DNA of 64,000 bases from positions 42,156,007 through 42,220,006 of the forward strand of contig CM055107.1 of the NCBI GenBank assembly GCA_029204225.1, in the 5' to 3' direction. Positions 1-12,176 of this stretch are shown here, one piece after another. The position numbers were made by a program, and so were the translations under genes. The DNA is from Diphasiastrum complanatum. Its lineage: Eukaryota; Streptophyta; Lycopodiopsida; Lycopodiales; Lycopodiaceae. The notes beneath the pieces were generated by a model. It searched no databases and was not told the DNA's origin. It saw nothing but the letters and a program-made list of their open reading frames with translations. Each line of letters begins with the position of its first letter. Position 1 is the first letter of the stretch.

Positions 1-351
1 CTTCACTATTGTATATGTCTAATTGATAAGATCAAAGGAATTCAAGAGGTTTTGCATTCTTAAAGTTTGTTTTGACCGTGCCCATAAAGATAAGGGTAGC
101 TTCTTTAGTTAAACTTGTTACCATAAGATCAGTATCAGAATAATTTGAGAGTTGAAAAAGGATATGGTCACAGTCATCACACAAATCAATGCACAGGGAG
201 GGAGTAAGCCATTCCTTGTCAAGCAAGAGAAATCTTCACATCAAATCTTCTTCCTATAGGGCTACGTGCGTCAGCTGCATAATCAAGCCAGGTAGAAGAA
301 ATGAAGAATTGCGCTACAAATCCTTCTAACTGCAAATTGTCGAGCTGCCGC
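1..351. other. 3' flank of the WD40 gene, no gene seen
   Basis: This is the downstream flank of the WD40 gene. The only open frame (32-226, minus) is short and matches no family I recognise. It probably includes the 3' UTR of the minus-strand gene that ends at 352. Confidence 0.5.
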
Positions 352-1731
352 CTAACGTAGTGCACCTGTAGAGGAAGGCCGTACTGCATCATGTGTAGCG
401 GAAGACCCCAGCATCCAAACCTTTACGTGATGATCTAAGCTGCCACTGTAGATAACTTTTGTCCTGTTAACCTCATCTTCACAAAGGCATATCGCTTTTA
501 CTGCACCTTTGTGCCCTTCGAGCTGTGAGATACAAGAGTAGACATTGTCTGTACCTCTCGTCCATACCCGGATCGTTTTGTCTGCAGATCCGCTACAGAC
601 GATGTTACCTATGACACTCAAGCACAGCACTGCAAGCCGATGTCCTTTTAGGCTACAGATTTTGTTCATATGCCCCGCAGTGCTTTCATCACGCTCCCAC
701 ACAGCTATGCTTCGGTCGTTAGATCCTGAGTAAAGAATACCCCCACCCTCACCCATAGCGAGAGCGTTTACTGCAGAACTGTGGCCCTCCAGTGTGGCAA
801 TCAGCGAGTGATTTTTAGCGTTTCTTTCCCACACCTTGATCTTAGTGTCCGCGGAAGCGGTGTACACATGCCCTACCGGTGATACCACCAGAGCATTGAT
901 CGCATCGTCGTGTGCAGTCACCGACTCGAGACATTTGAAGTCCCAGAGCCTCCATACCTTGAATCTCTTATCCCACGATCCAGAATATAGAAGATTTGCG
1001 GGTCCTTTAGCTAGCACCGAGACTGTATCAGTGTGCTGAATCCACAGACATTTCTTATGGCGACGAACTGGCACGTAGTTGTTTCGCCACAGACCTGACG
1101 TAAGAATATTGCTGATCGTTGGCAGAGTGGCTACCAATTTATGCACCACCCGGTACTGAGACCGCGAAGAAACACTCCACACTCTGATTTTGTGATCCTG
1201 ATGTCCAGTAATGATCTTATCTCCAAGAACAAGCACCGCTTTGACTGCCCCCTCTCCGCTTCTAAACTGATCAGAGATTCTGCTGAGATTGTTACGCCCC
1301 CATACTTGAATATCGCCTCCATCAGCTCCACAATAGAGAAGATTTTCAGACACAGCCAACGAGAATACGCGGCCTGGATGGCCTTGCAAAGTTGTAGTGC
1401 ACTGGTAATTGTGAGTTTCAACTTCTGCTGAGATCAAACACGTCGTAACAGAAGAAGACGAACTGACGTTATCTCTCAGCTCTTCTGCCACCTCAGGATA
1501 AAGGCGAATAGTGTCCAAGTTTTGCTCGTAATTGTTGTTACTGTGATCTGCCACATCATTATCAGCCGTTTTGGGTTCCCTATGATCAGTTTTGAGTGAA
1601 ACCAGAGTTATTGTTGATGGAGATACTAGTGTTGATGCTACATGTGACACAGAGTCAATTTGAGAACTTATATTGCCTGTAACAGTGTGATCTAGCTTTA
1701 AAGGATAGTTACAGTCTATCTGGAGCACCAT
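352..1731 (-). CDS. JINGUBANG-like WD40 repeat protein
   Basis: An uninterrupted 459-codon frame from ATG (1729-1731) to TAG (352-354). Residues 1-110 are polar and low in order. From about residue 112 to the end there are seven WD40 blades, each closing with a WD-type strand such as IQVWGR, IRVWSV, FKVWRL, IKVWER, IAVWER, IRVWTR and VKVWML, several preceded by a GH dipeptide. The middle segment (YVPVRRHKKCLWIQHTDTVS, then LLYSGSWDKRFKVWR and CLESVTAHDDAINAL) is characteristic of the plant JINGUBANG family, which is usually intronless, as here. WD40 propellers are protein-binding scaffolds. Arabidopsis JINGUBANG restrains pollen germination, but applying that role here is inference, because plants have several paralogues. 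A GA/CT microsatellite and telo-box motifs lie upstream. The frame shows no damage. Confidence 0.88.
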   Translation of the reverse strand: MVLQIDCNYPLKLDHTVTGNISSQIDSVSHVASTLVSPSTITLVSLKTDHREPKTADNDVADHSNNNYEQNLDTIRLYPEVAEELRDNVSSSSSVTTCLISAEVETHNYQCTTTLQGHPGRVFSLAVSENLLYCGADGGDIQVWGRNNLSRISDQFRSGEGAVKAVLVLGDKIITGHQDHKIRVWSVSSRSQYRVVHKLVATLPTISNILTSGLWRNNYVPVRRHKKCLWIQHTDTVSVLAKGPANLLYSGSWDKRFKVWRLWDFKCLESVTAHDDAINALVVSPVGHVYTASADTKIKVWERNAKNHSLIATLEGHSSAVNALAMGEGGGILYSGSNDRSIAVWERDESTAGHMNKICSLKGHRLAVLCLSVIGNIVCSGSADKTIRVWTRGTDNVYSCISQLEGHKGAVKAICLCEDEVNRTKVIYSGSLDHHVKVWMLGSSATHDAVRPSSTGALR

Positions 1732-2074
1732 CTATTATTAATGCACGCTCCAGAAACACGAGATGATCTGATGATTGCGAGAGGTCAAAGCTCAAGTGCC
1801 TGTGACCCTCTCTGATCCAGCCAAAACGTCATATGCAAATTAAAGAGAGAGGGGCTTCTTGCATCCAAGCACACTCATCCAAGCATCCACGATCTATCAT
1901 CAATTCAACAATTGAGAACATAAATCTGCGAGAGAGACTGGAGACGGAGGGTGAAATGGGCAGCTGGTAAGGCAAAACAGGCGTGCATCTGCAGCACTAC
2001 GTTGGCTTTAGAAGATCATATGCTCACAAAGCCAGCCCATGCTCAGCATTGTTGAAGCCTGAAGAGAAAAAGGA

Positions 2075-2078
<4 letters not shown>

Positions 2079-2131
<53 letters not shown>
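2079..2131. repeat. (GA)n microsatellite
   Basis: A pure GA dinucleotide run of about 53 bases, 350 bases upstream of the WD40 start codon. Reads as (CT)n on the gene strand. Confidence 0.95.
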
Positions 2132-2135
<4 letters not shown>

Positions 2136-2195
2136 ACGTCGAATTGAAGAAAAGGTGATGAATCCGGAAGCAAGCTGAAGGGTGCAGCGTTGCAA

Positions 2196-2268
2196 ATTAG
2201 GGTTTCACAACAGATTAGGGTGTGGCATTACAAATTAGGGTATTAAGGCATTATCCCAAAACCCTAAT
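2196..2268. promoter_or_regulatory. Telo-box cluster (AAACCCTAA-like motifs)
   Basis: Four TTAGGG/CCCTAA cores lie within about 75 bases: 2196-2205 (a full AAACCCTAAT on the minus strand), 2214-2220, 2234-2240, and 2258-2268 in the opposite orientation. Telo-boxes occur in many plant promoters and bind TRB/Myb-type proteins. Function here is inferred. Confidence 0.45.
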
Positions 2269-2340
2269 ATGGGTGATTGGAAAGGTTGCCCTCCGACAAA
2301 ATGGGCCCTACATTATTCGTCTTGTAAACAAATTAAAAGT

Positions 2341-5085
2341 GAAAAATCATAATATAAATTTTGCCTACAATATGTATTTATAATAATATAGAGTCTACTT
2401 TAATAAAAACCACAGGAAAAATGCTAGGAGAACCCTAATATGTGTAAAATTATAGATGAATAAAATGCTAAAATATCTTGTTGGAGAAGTTTGTATTTGA
2501 ATTTTGATTTATTTCCATCAAGACAATAAATAAATAGATATATATAGACAATAATAAGTAAATAAATAAATGAGTTTTTTTTTTGGCATGTAGTAGTAGG
2601 TAGGTCATGGTTGGGGACCGATTATTGAACTAAGTCTCCATGCTTGGAGAGTGAATGTTTTTTTTAAAACTTTGCACACGATACAATGGTCATAGAATTA
2701 TGTAGAGATTATTAGGTCGAGCAATTATTGAATGATTGTGGAACCTAGGTCAACCAAAAAGACCTTTTCCTGCTAAAACTTTTTTTTTTTTCCCCTCATT
2801 ATGGGTTGCAATATGCATTACAAATTTATCTATCAACCTTTTGAAAGTTGTAATCAATGGCACTAGCGGCCCTCTTGAGGGCCATTATGGCTAGGATGTA
2901 ACAAATATAGTGGCTGTAGCACGAACTCGAGTGGACCTTGATACATGTGTTATGGCTTGAGCAATGGGCAACTTCACGCGTAAGTAGGTCTAATTGAAAT
3001 GTTGAAACCTATTTTAACTTTTTGTGAAAATTGTGATGAAAGCTGGTTGTAGAAAAGGGGGAGGATGAACCTATTACTTGTTTTGTTTTATGCATCTGGT
3101 GTGAAAAATGTTTCACAACTAATTAGAGGAAAAGCATACTTTAAAACATCCATCAAATGTAGAGAAAATTTTGGGATTTAATTAGCCCTCGAAAAGGTCC
3201 AAAAATCTAGCTTACATATATTATTTTTCATATTTCACGCAGTTGTTGTTTGTGAAGCAAAGAAGACATGCACGTAGGTTGCAAGTGAAGTTGATATCGT
3301 ACAAGGTAGAGGTTGAGAAGCAAATATTATAAAAACAGGATCTACAAATGCTTTTTAATATACAATCAAACATTCAATGTCACATACAAAATTTGATCTC
3401 ATTACAAGTTGTTACGTGACAAATCTTTACTAGCCTAGCCTACACCTCTCTCAAGTACAACAAAGTCCCTACAGGGGCATCTAGAGAGAGGGTTTTGCTT
3501 GACCGTGCTCTCTCACCAATAAATGTTGTGGAATTTGCTTACAAAAAATGAATAAACTCTTACATGCCAAATTACAATTGTTAAATTTGTAAATAGTTTT
3601 ATGTAATAAATCTCTTCTAGCTATAAACATCAAACTTAAAGAGTTGTACTATGATTTTTATTGGTTCGATGGAAATAATTATAAGGTAGGCTTATAGATA
3701 TTCGTCAAAGCATCGTCATACATATATACACGTTGAAATGTGTTTTCGGTGGTAGCAGTTTCTCTGAAGCAAGAGGCCAACAAAATGATTTAAAGTGCAC
3801 GTGGAGTCCATTCTGTTGCCCACCTTACAAATGCCAAAGGAGTGATGTTTCCCTTTAAAGTGTTAGTCCTTTGTTGGTGATGTTTCCTTAAGGCATGGGG
3901 CACACCTTTTCACGCTTAATATTGCACTTTACAAATGTATTTATATATAAGGAAATAGGTGCTAGTGGTGCTCCACTTATTGTGCAAAATTTCAAAGAAT
4001 TGTCTAGGGAATGTGAACCAACTTTCTTTTTAGAGAAAGTGGATTATCTATAATCTCAATACCCACATAAAGTACATTTTTATTTTCTCTTGTATAAATA
4101 ACTACCACTTTTACATTATATAACTTGTCCATTATATAGACAATTGCACGAGCAATAGTATTGCTCGTAGAACAATAATTGATACTCTTATTTAACGGAT
4201 TACTTTTCATCATTATTTTGAGAAGAATGCACAATGTTCAATCCATACTTCTTAGAACAAGAGCCATTATTTGACTATTCCACATAATGTATTATTGGCC
4301 CTTGGGAATGGACCATTGTGAAATCTAGATTCACTTTTGCATGTTGGCATTGCTCACAGAAGTTCTTTTTAGTTTCCCGCCAATATATGCATTTTTCAAA
4401 GCATATATTTCTAGAAGAGTATTGCTCTTCGAATACTTTAACTCAAATTTACTTGCCGATTATAATCTTCTAACAACTAGATTTTACTCTTAATAATGAA
4501 TAACATCGTGCCGAAAAAAATTAACAAATATTGGGAACCATCGTAAGTAGCTAAATATCTACCTACCGTTAGAAAAAAATGCAGAGCTTAGAAAGAGAAT
4601 ATTATTATTTATTACCTCAGACCTCGCATCACTTGTTGAGAAGTTTTAATGTAGAGTGAGTTATAGATTTGTATAAGTTAGTCTTGTATTAGCTAGAAGG
4701 CAACATTTACAAAGTGTTGTGCATTATTTGACCTCTCACCATATAGAGTTTCAAAATGTTGAAACCTTGCTCTAGTTTGTTAAATTGATAAAAAGAGTGG
4801 CTACCACTTTTTAGGAAATTAGTATTATTCAAAAATTCATGATAATAATTTTGAGAATAGAAAACATGTAGATTCGCCCAACTTTCTCAAATATCTCATC
4901 TTAATTTAAAGGATTTTTTTTTTTGTGTGTGTATGGCAATTGGCACAAGTTTCAACAAGGACATTTTTTCACATGTATAGCACATACTTTGTAAAAAGTT
5001 TGAGTTATTATTCCAACTTTGGTATACAAGCATTGTCCTTGTCCTTGAGGTGAATAAGGAATCAATTGTATGATTGCATCTAGTA
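2341..5085. other. AT-rich intergenic stretch, nothing recognised
   Basis: About 2.7 kb of AT-rich sequence with only short, unconvincing open frames (for example 4004-4234 minus). No transposon ends, RNA genes or known domains seen. Confidence 0.5.
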
Positions 5086-5325
5086 TTAATAGTAGTCATA
5101 TCTTATGCATGAAGACAACACGACTACTACCTTGTCGTTCTTTTCTCTCCATTCTCGTAGCTCTTTGCCGGTGGTTGTAGACATCTCCTCAGTGCCATCT
5201 ACCCAGGGCCATAGTCCTCCTCCCTTTAAGATGAGAGAGGTCTTCACCTTCCATGCTAGGAAGTTAGACCCAGCAGAGTCGAGGATTGTGCAGATCTTTG
5301 ACTGTATGATGTTTATGGATGCCAT
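5086..5325 (-). pseudogene. Copia gag N-terminal fragment
   Basis: A 79-codon frame on the minus strand resembling the start of a Copia-type gag (UBN2/DUF4219 region): residues near 15-45 read LDSAGSNFLAWKVKTSLIL followed by GLWPWVDGT, the typical 'L-x-G-x-N-F/Y-x-x-W ... GLW' pattern. It begins about 80 bases after a primer-binding-site-like motif (5404-5415), as gag does in Copia elements. The homology stops near 5086 and no protease, integrase or reverse transcriptase follows, so this is a truncated relic. Confidence 0.65.
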
Positions 5326-5403
5326 TGTTGTGAACTCTGTTCTTTAGCTTGTTTTCTGATTTCTTGTTCTGAATGTTTGATCTCCTGGATCTTAAAGCCT
5401 TTA

Positions 5404-5500
5404 GGCTCTAATACCACTGTTGAGAATTCTGAATGTCAAATGCTCTAACACCACTCTTGGGAATCTCAGATATGTCGAACGTTCTGAAAACCACTCTTGC
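5404..5500 (-). repeat. Tandem copies of a Copia PBS/LTR junction
   Basis: On the minus strand 5404-5415 reads TGGTATTAGAGC, one mismatch from the initiator tRNA-Met primer site TGGTATCAGAGC, and an LTR-like end begins at 5418 (TGTTGAGAATTC on the plus strand). Weaker copies of the same junction follow at about 38-base spacing (GCTCTAACACCACTCTTGGG, then GTTCTGAAAACCACTCTTGC). Confidence 0.5.
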
Positions 5501-8232
5501 AGACAACCCGGATGGAATTCGATTCTGTCTACGGGCTACTGCCTATTAGATCAGATCTACAATCCTCCAGAGTGTAGACAAACACTGCTGACCTACGTTT
5601 AATTGTTTAAGCATTCAACAAGAAATACCAGTGTGCAGAAATAATGAATAAATAGCTGATTACAAACAAACAACAATCACACATCACAACATTCGATATC
5701 ATTCAAGATAAGAAAATTATCTGCATAATTATTAGTGAATTTCTTGAGTTTTGTGTGAAAAATCCACCTAGCGCCGACGTGAGAGATACTATCTCCCTCA
5801 CAAACTATATCAATTCGTCTCGCTTGTTGTGAATCCTTGAATGTCGTTAGCTCTGATACCACTATTGTGGATCCTTCAACTTTGGATCTCTGAGCAGCTT
5901 TGATGCAGCTGTTGTGGATCCCACAAGTCAAAGACGTCGAAGACTTCGAGCACTTCGAAGTCGAAACTGGTTGTGATTCACTAATAGGAGCTCAGATGGA
6001 GCCGATCTGTCCAAAAAAGCTACTGCCTCTTCCACAATCAGACATCCTTCGAACTACAGATAGCTACTTCTAATCTGATACTAATTTATGAATAGTAGAT
6101 AATGTCAGATGACAGCAGAAGTATATCTACTGATGAATTAAGCAAGCATCACAACATTCAGAGATTGCATACATTGAGCAGAAGAACTGTTACTTGTCTA
6201 TATTACCAAAATTAGGTATACATCAATGATCCTTTGAGCGTTGTCTGTTTTCCAGATCAGCTCGTGGAGGTAAGAGAGGTATTCTCCCTTATAGGAACTA
6301 GCTACTGCTAGCACTAAATCGTTGGTCTGATAATATGCATCTGCTACTACACTACATTCATCGACCTCTTCCACACACACTCTATGTATATGCTTCTTCT
6401 TTTATCTACAAGTGTGAGTGTGGCAATGTGTGTCTGCTACTGCATGACTAACACTCATCCACTACCTTACCGTACATGCTTGCATCTCGTCTGTATCTGA
6501 TCTCCAATACATATAGCATGCTTGGTCCGATTACAAGAACTAACTTAGCTAAGCATTACAAGATAGTTTAAGCTAAAACATCAGCTAACTATGTCTTGCT
6601 ACTTTGCTTCAGCTACATGGCTTAACAGTTGAGTTGTGACATTCAAACTATCACACTCGTCGAGCCTTGATGACATATGTGACATTTGATGTGGCTAGAT
6701 CGAATTTTGGCTTTGGCGCATAGCTGGGATTGAGTCCTCGTCGGACACTTTATGACGTCAGACACTTTGGCTACGTTGGGGACTTCGGCCTTTGGCAGCT
6801 TGGTTCGCCTTGGTTGGTTTTGTTGCCTTCAAGGACTTTGGCCACTTCGGCTGAATCTTGACTTCGGCGTCGTCGATGACTTCGGTTGAGACTGGTGCCT
6901 TGGCAATGTGTTGGCATTGGGGACTTTAATTGAGTCGGGGACTTCGGCTGAGTCGATGACTTCGGTTGCTGGTTGTGTAAAAATCTCGTGTATTTCTGTA
7001 GGTAAAAAGTCTCACAAGCTAAAAGCGCTTTGTGGGTAGAAACATTGAGTTTCTTCATCACTTACTAGCGGACTTCTTGAACATCAGCTAGCAACACTAT
7101 GCTTAGCTCAAATTGGTATACAACCAAATTAATGTTCCAAATGATGTTCAACAGATTCTCTCAATTTCAATCTGCTTATATGGATGGAGAGAGAAAATGG
7201 TTTAAGTTAATCAGAGGTTACAAGAACGGCTGATTATGCACGTTCCAAACTTTCTTCAAATCTCTCCTGGACTATAGAGCATGTGAGTCTTTGATGGAGG
7301 ATGAGGATGTATTATTTGTCGGAAGAATGGTAGAAAGTAATCTTCTTGATGCGTGCACTGCGTGGATCACAATGGATTATGCAGGCGAACACAAAGAATC
7401 TATTTGCGTTGTGGAAGCGGAAGAGAAGACAGTCAAACAAAGCAGTAAGAGTGTCAGACAGAAACGTTAGTTAGAAGCTAGTGTGCATGTGGGTAGATGT
7501 GTAGGTGATGCGGTGAAGGAGGGCGACATGTGAACAGTAGCACGACTGGGTCTTTTGGAAATGAGCTAGCAAATGGAGAGGTGGGTGTAGGCGTTTTGAC
7601 ACCTAGATTTTTCAGGTGGGTGAGAGCGATAAAAGTAATCAAACCACGCAGGTGATCCGAATAGGGCATTTGAAAGTGGCCTGCAACTCCTTAATGAGAA
7701 ACGAGGCCCAATCATAGATGGTGTCTAGTCCTTCCATCATGGTCATCATGACTATGACTTGTTTGGACACGCAGAGGGGGTGGTGGGAGCTCACGACGAT
7801 GGTGGCGGATAGAAAATACATCGTGTCATGGTACTACATTTAGTTGTTGACAGTCGCCATATGACGGAATCTGATTATGTTGAAGATTTTGCCCAATCGT
7901 GAAAAATAGGTAGAAAATCACTCGGAATCGAAAGTCGATAGTCAATAGTTGAATCGATAGTTGATAGTCCAATCTACAGTCGACAGTCAATAGTCCTTCA
8001 ACAATTGGCTTCAACAATAGCTTCGACAATTGTCAATTCGAGAATTTGTCGTGTAAACACCTATTGGCAATTCTCATGTATTTATGTAGACTGTTAGACA
8101 ATCTCGTGTATTTATGTAGACTATCAAATAACATGTGTATTTTTCCAGACTGTGGAACTGTACAAAAAATTATATACAACAAATGCATGGATCTAGATTA
8201 GCTCTAGGATTAGGAAAAGAGAATCCAACAAA
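5418..8232 (-). repeat. Copia LTR-derived patch (nested or fragmented)
   Basis: This span carries material typical of the LTRs of the Copia family found intact at 53076-59326. A second PBS-like site lies at 5850-5862 (GCTCTGATACCAC on the plus strand), with an LTR-like start near 5866. The LTR signature 'TCTCGTGTATTTMTGTAG' occurs near 6985 and twice near 8081-8130. An LTR-like end 'GAGAATCCAACA' is at 8221-8232. Exact element borders and target duplications could not be fixed, so this is probably several decayed or solo LTRs. Confidence 0.5.
6770..7000. repeat. Degenerate tandem repeat inside LTR-like DNA
   Basis: Repeats of a unit close to GACTTCGGCTGAGTCGATG run through this stretch (copies near 6783, 6850, 6877 and 6940-6970). 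The minus-strand open frame over it (6771-7061) simply translates the repeat as QPKSPTQ-like units and is not a believable gene. Confidence 0.5.
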
Positions 8233-11200
8233 TTAGTGATTGTTTTACAACACTCAATAGAAACACCCTAACTTAGCATCCCTATGTGACATTTTAAATA
8301 ATCAAATATATGTATACTCTTTTTCACGTGCTTATGAAAACTAAAATAAGATCAATAGATTTTCAAATTGGATAAAAGAGAAAGTTTATTGAATTTTACT
8401 TATTGTATCAAAATAATGATATTTTTATCAAATTGCTTTTATATTTAAAATCAAGGGGTGTGAAATGAGCACCTTCATAAATGTGTGGGCTCTTTTTATT
8501 CAATTTTGGATCATCCTTTTGAAAATATCGAGCCTCCATAAGGAAATATATATGAGAAACAAGCCATAGATGCATCAAAAGTGTCAAGAAAGTGAAGATA
8601 TATGTTAAATCTAGTTTAGAGTCATTGATTATACATCTTTTGGCAATTATCCTTGATGATCTACCCATAATCAACAACCCCTTTCCAAATTGGAAGGTCG
8701 TATATACTGCAATAAATACTCATATTTAGGAAAGATCCATACACTCTAGCATTAGTATCATATAATCTTGATCTAAAAGCAATCAACAACATTCAAAAAA
8801 TTGGGTGTGACTTCTAGTGTTTGCAAGAAGAAGATTGTCAACTTCCTTGAGAGAAGAGAAAAGCATCAAATAAGATTCTATTAGTACTTTTTGAGAAAGC
8901 AAGAAAGAGTGATGATGGGAACTTATGTAGCATGTGAAATTATATTATGGCCATTTCAAGTTGTTGGATGATAAGTGTAGAAGTTATCAATGTGATTGGT
9001 CTAGCTAATAGAATTTGGCCCATACCATACTAAGTTGTTACTTGCCCGGTGTGGCATCTCACGTGGAAAGGCTTGGGAGTAACTTAACAAGCCACATGTA
9101 CTCTTTCTAAACATTTTAAGTGGCCACCTAGTGAGTAATGGAGCAACGAAGGAGCAACCAAGAAAAAACATTTAAACCTTGCAACTAGCCCCCTTTAGCT
9201 TAAAAGCACCATTGAAGTGGCCATATGTGACACAACATTGAATGGGCCAAGATTTTGTCTTTTTTCTTATACACAACATTGAATGGTCCAAGATTTAGGC
9301 TTGAATTACTATTGGAGCATGATATATGCATATGTGCTTTGTGTGGCACAATCTCAAATAGTGGTATTTGTAGATACATGGTAATGCATATTGTATTGGA
9401 GATAGTGGAAATCTGTAGTTGTTACTTATATGTTCCAGTGGGTAAAAAGCAATACTAGAAAAAGCTCGCCGCAAAAAGCTCACCAAAAAATTACACCCTC
9501 AAGTCTTGACCATTGTGTAGTGACATCTAAGGAGCTTAGGTCCGTAAATGGCATTGCTAGGTTGTATATAACAACCACTAGTTGCTTAATCATGTATGCA
9601 AACATGCATTATAGTTTTTGGGATGAACATATTAAGGTGTAAAGATCAAAGACGATTTCTCAAAGAAATCATGTGATAATTATAGTCAAAAAATTCCATA
9701 TGGATCCTTGTAAGTCTCCGGCTACTCCATAGAGAATATATGCAAAGAGGGTAAATTCAAGCCACAAGTACGAAAAACAATCATTGTTAAACTTTGTGCT
9801 TGTTGGAGATATGATATTCATGTTAAGTGTCTACAACATGATCGATTTTGTAGAAGTCATCAATTATTAACTATGTGCACATTAGTAGTTAGCTAGTTAT
9901 TAGAGTGTAGTAGATAGCTATGTTAGTAATCAATCATGTTATTTTAAGCATAATGATCATTTAGTTTTGCTTGTATACTTAATTTTATGTATTCACAATG
10001 TACGATGTATACTAAATGATGAAATGAGCTGCAATTCTTCTTACGATGTGTTGCATTTGCCCATTTCTTGTTATGTGTAAAAGGAACTTGAACCAATAGA
10101 TTGAAGGCCAAGAAACACAACTCCTATGCAATTTCATCTTCATTCCTCTCATTTAGAATGTAGATTATTGTCTAGTTTCTTATAATATGAACATTGTTTT
10201 TCCTCTCTCATGTATTGAATCAATGTTGTGTGCTTTGATATTCAACTTTGTTGGATCTACTATGTGGTAGATTTCCATTTTCTAGGATAGAGAAGATAAA
10301 TTGTAGAATGCAATAAAAGAGAGAGCCACATGTGTAGAGGTAGAATATCATGTTGACTAGAAGGCTCACAAGCAACCCTTAAGTGCTCGGTTTCATTTAA
10401 CACACCTCATTACAAAATGTCAATCCTTCTTGAAGTATGTGTGTTAGCCTTTGTTGTGTGAAGTGTGTCGTGACATATTCAATCCAATCCCAACAAAAGT
10501 GGGAAATCTCAATGCTCTTTCTCAATCTAAAAAAAAAGGTAGCCCTAAAAGAGCAATGATACTAGACATTTGAAATACCTTAAATATACTACAAAAGAAT
10601 ATGTTGTGGAACTTACTACTGCTAAGATAGAATATACATTTTGTATAAAAAGCTTTGCTTGGAAAAAAAAAAATTGTCCATAGTACTATCAAAACATATT
10701 GAGAGAAAATATACTCGAATGCCAAAACGCATAAAGACTTGTAGTCATACTGAGAAAAGGTTGCATGTCACTACTACGAAATGCGCTACAAGAAAAGGCA
10801 TTCGGTACTTTTATTCTCTAAATTTCAATTTCACAGAGCTAGGTACGTCCTCTATTGAACTGCAGCATGTTTGAGACCTCAAATTTTCAGCCTTTTTCTC
10901 TGGGCCCCAAGACCCCAAAAAAGGGGTCAAAAGGATCTCCATGTGAATATTAGGGCACAATCAGGGGCCTAACCCAAAAAAGCAAAGTGTTGGTTGGTGC
11001 TTTTCACCTCTCGAGCACTTTTCATTCTAGATAGATGACTACAAAGCTTTTTGCACAAGAAATCTGGACCTTTGTTAGTCACACTAGATTTAGTGCTTTG
11101 TTCAAATGCATGATCATTCAGTCGCTTCTATGATATATTTAGCACCCTAAACCTTAGATTAGTACTTGGATTGGTCAAAACCTTGTTTTAAACATTTCAA

Positions 11201-11416
11201 ACGTTTGAATGTTAGTTACATTGCATTCAAGATATGTCTACCTATGTCCATTGCAGAACTCATGTGCAAATCCCTTACATATTGCCCACACGTTCATCAT
11301 TCCCCTTCGTCACCTGGATAGTTAGATGCTAGGTTGATTCCTTTCTGGTTGTATCGTAGGGAGGTGCTAAAAAAGCTCACTTTGAATGCAAAAAGCCTCG
11401 CCAAAAGGCTTTCCCC
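8233..11416. other. AT-rich intergenic stretch, nothing recognised
   Basis: Roughly 3.2 kb without a supportable gene. All open frames are under 90 codons and show no family signature. Confidence 0.45.
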
Positions 11417-11475
11417 GAGATTCGAGCCTGCACGTTTCCGGTGGTAGTCAACAACTCTACTCATATGACCATCCC
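11417..11475 (-). repeat. tRNA-like SINE head (candidate)
   Basis: On the minus strand a box A-like motif (TGGTCATATGAGTAG, 11457-11471) is followed about 30 bases later by a box B-like motif (GGCTCGAATCTC, 11417-11428), the pol III promoter arrangement of tRNA-derived SINEs. No tRNA cloverleaf can be completed. Borders and the 3' tail are not resolved. Confidence 0.35.
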
Positions 11476-11495
11476 AAACTTTTGAAATATATTTT

Positions 11496-11972
11496 CGTTG
11501 TTTCTAAGATAAGCTCTTCATTATTGCCAATCATAATGAGATCATCAACATATAAATAATGATAACAACTTCATTAATAAATTCTTAATCTGACAAGTGA
11601 AGACCACATAACTCCAAGATACCTAAAATACACATCATTATGTAGGCACCATGTTGTTGGAGCTAGCTTAAGTTCATACAACACCTTATGCAACTTGAAT
11701 TAATGGTTATCTTTTCCTTATAACATGACCCCATGGTTTATCAGTATTGAGCTCCTCTTTTAAAAACTATTATATTGGGCACTCTTAGCATCCATTTGAT
11801 ACAAAAATCAATCAAACAATATTGCAAATGAAATAATCTTATTAGTATTCATTTTAGCATTAAGATCTCCAATTGTTAAAACCTTGTAATTTCTTGAACC
11901 CCTTTGCTACCAATCTAGCCTTGGGCTTGTCAAAACGGACGCATTTACTTTGAGTTTAGTAAATCCATTTTA
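11496..11972 (-). pseudogene. Decayed Copia reverse transcriptase
   Basis: Minus-strand translation in shifting frames gives Copia reverse-transcriptase signatures. The catalytic box is present as YLYVDDLIMIG (YVDD codons at 11541-11552), followed by NNEELI, and nearer 11930 there is an ARLVAKGF-like stretch. Many stops and frameshifts interrupt it. No gag, integrase or LTRs are attached. Confidence 0.6.
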
Positions 11973-12176
11973 ACCAATAAATGAGACATAGATTAACATC
12001 TCAATATCCATGAGACATGGGATGGATAACAAGCAAATTACAAAAGATCATGCCCCCCAAGTGATTAAAGGTCTTATGTACACTAATATATATATATATT
12101 TGGTAGCTTTGGCTAAGCCATTTCATTAAGAAACACTTCTTTAAAAAATACATAACTTGCAAACACACTTTAACTC

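Larger units (their letters stand above)
1732..2340 (-). promoter_or_regulatory. Upstream region of the WD40 gene
   Basis: About 600 bases upstream of the minus-strand WD40 start. It holds a (GA)n tract, read as (CT)n in gene orientation, which is a common plant 5' UTR/promoter feature, and a cluster of AAACCCTAA-type motifs. No clear TATA box was assigned. Its role as promoter is inferred from position. Confidence 0.4.

Noticed and set aside
5105-5347. 80-codon plus frame
   Set aside because: Antisense shadow of the Copia gag fragment, which has the recognisable motif.
7900-8040. Short GTCGATAG/CAATAGT repeats as a possible CRISPR-like array
   Set aside because: Units are irregular and without unique spacers, and the window is plant nuclear DNA. 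They are LTR internal repeats.
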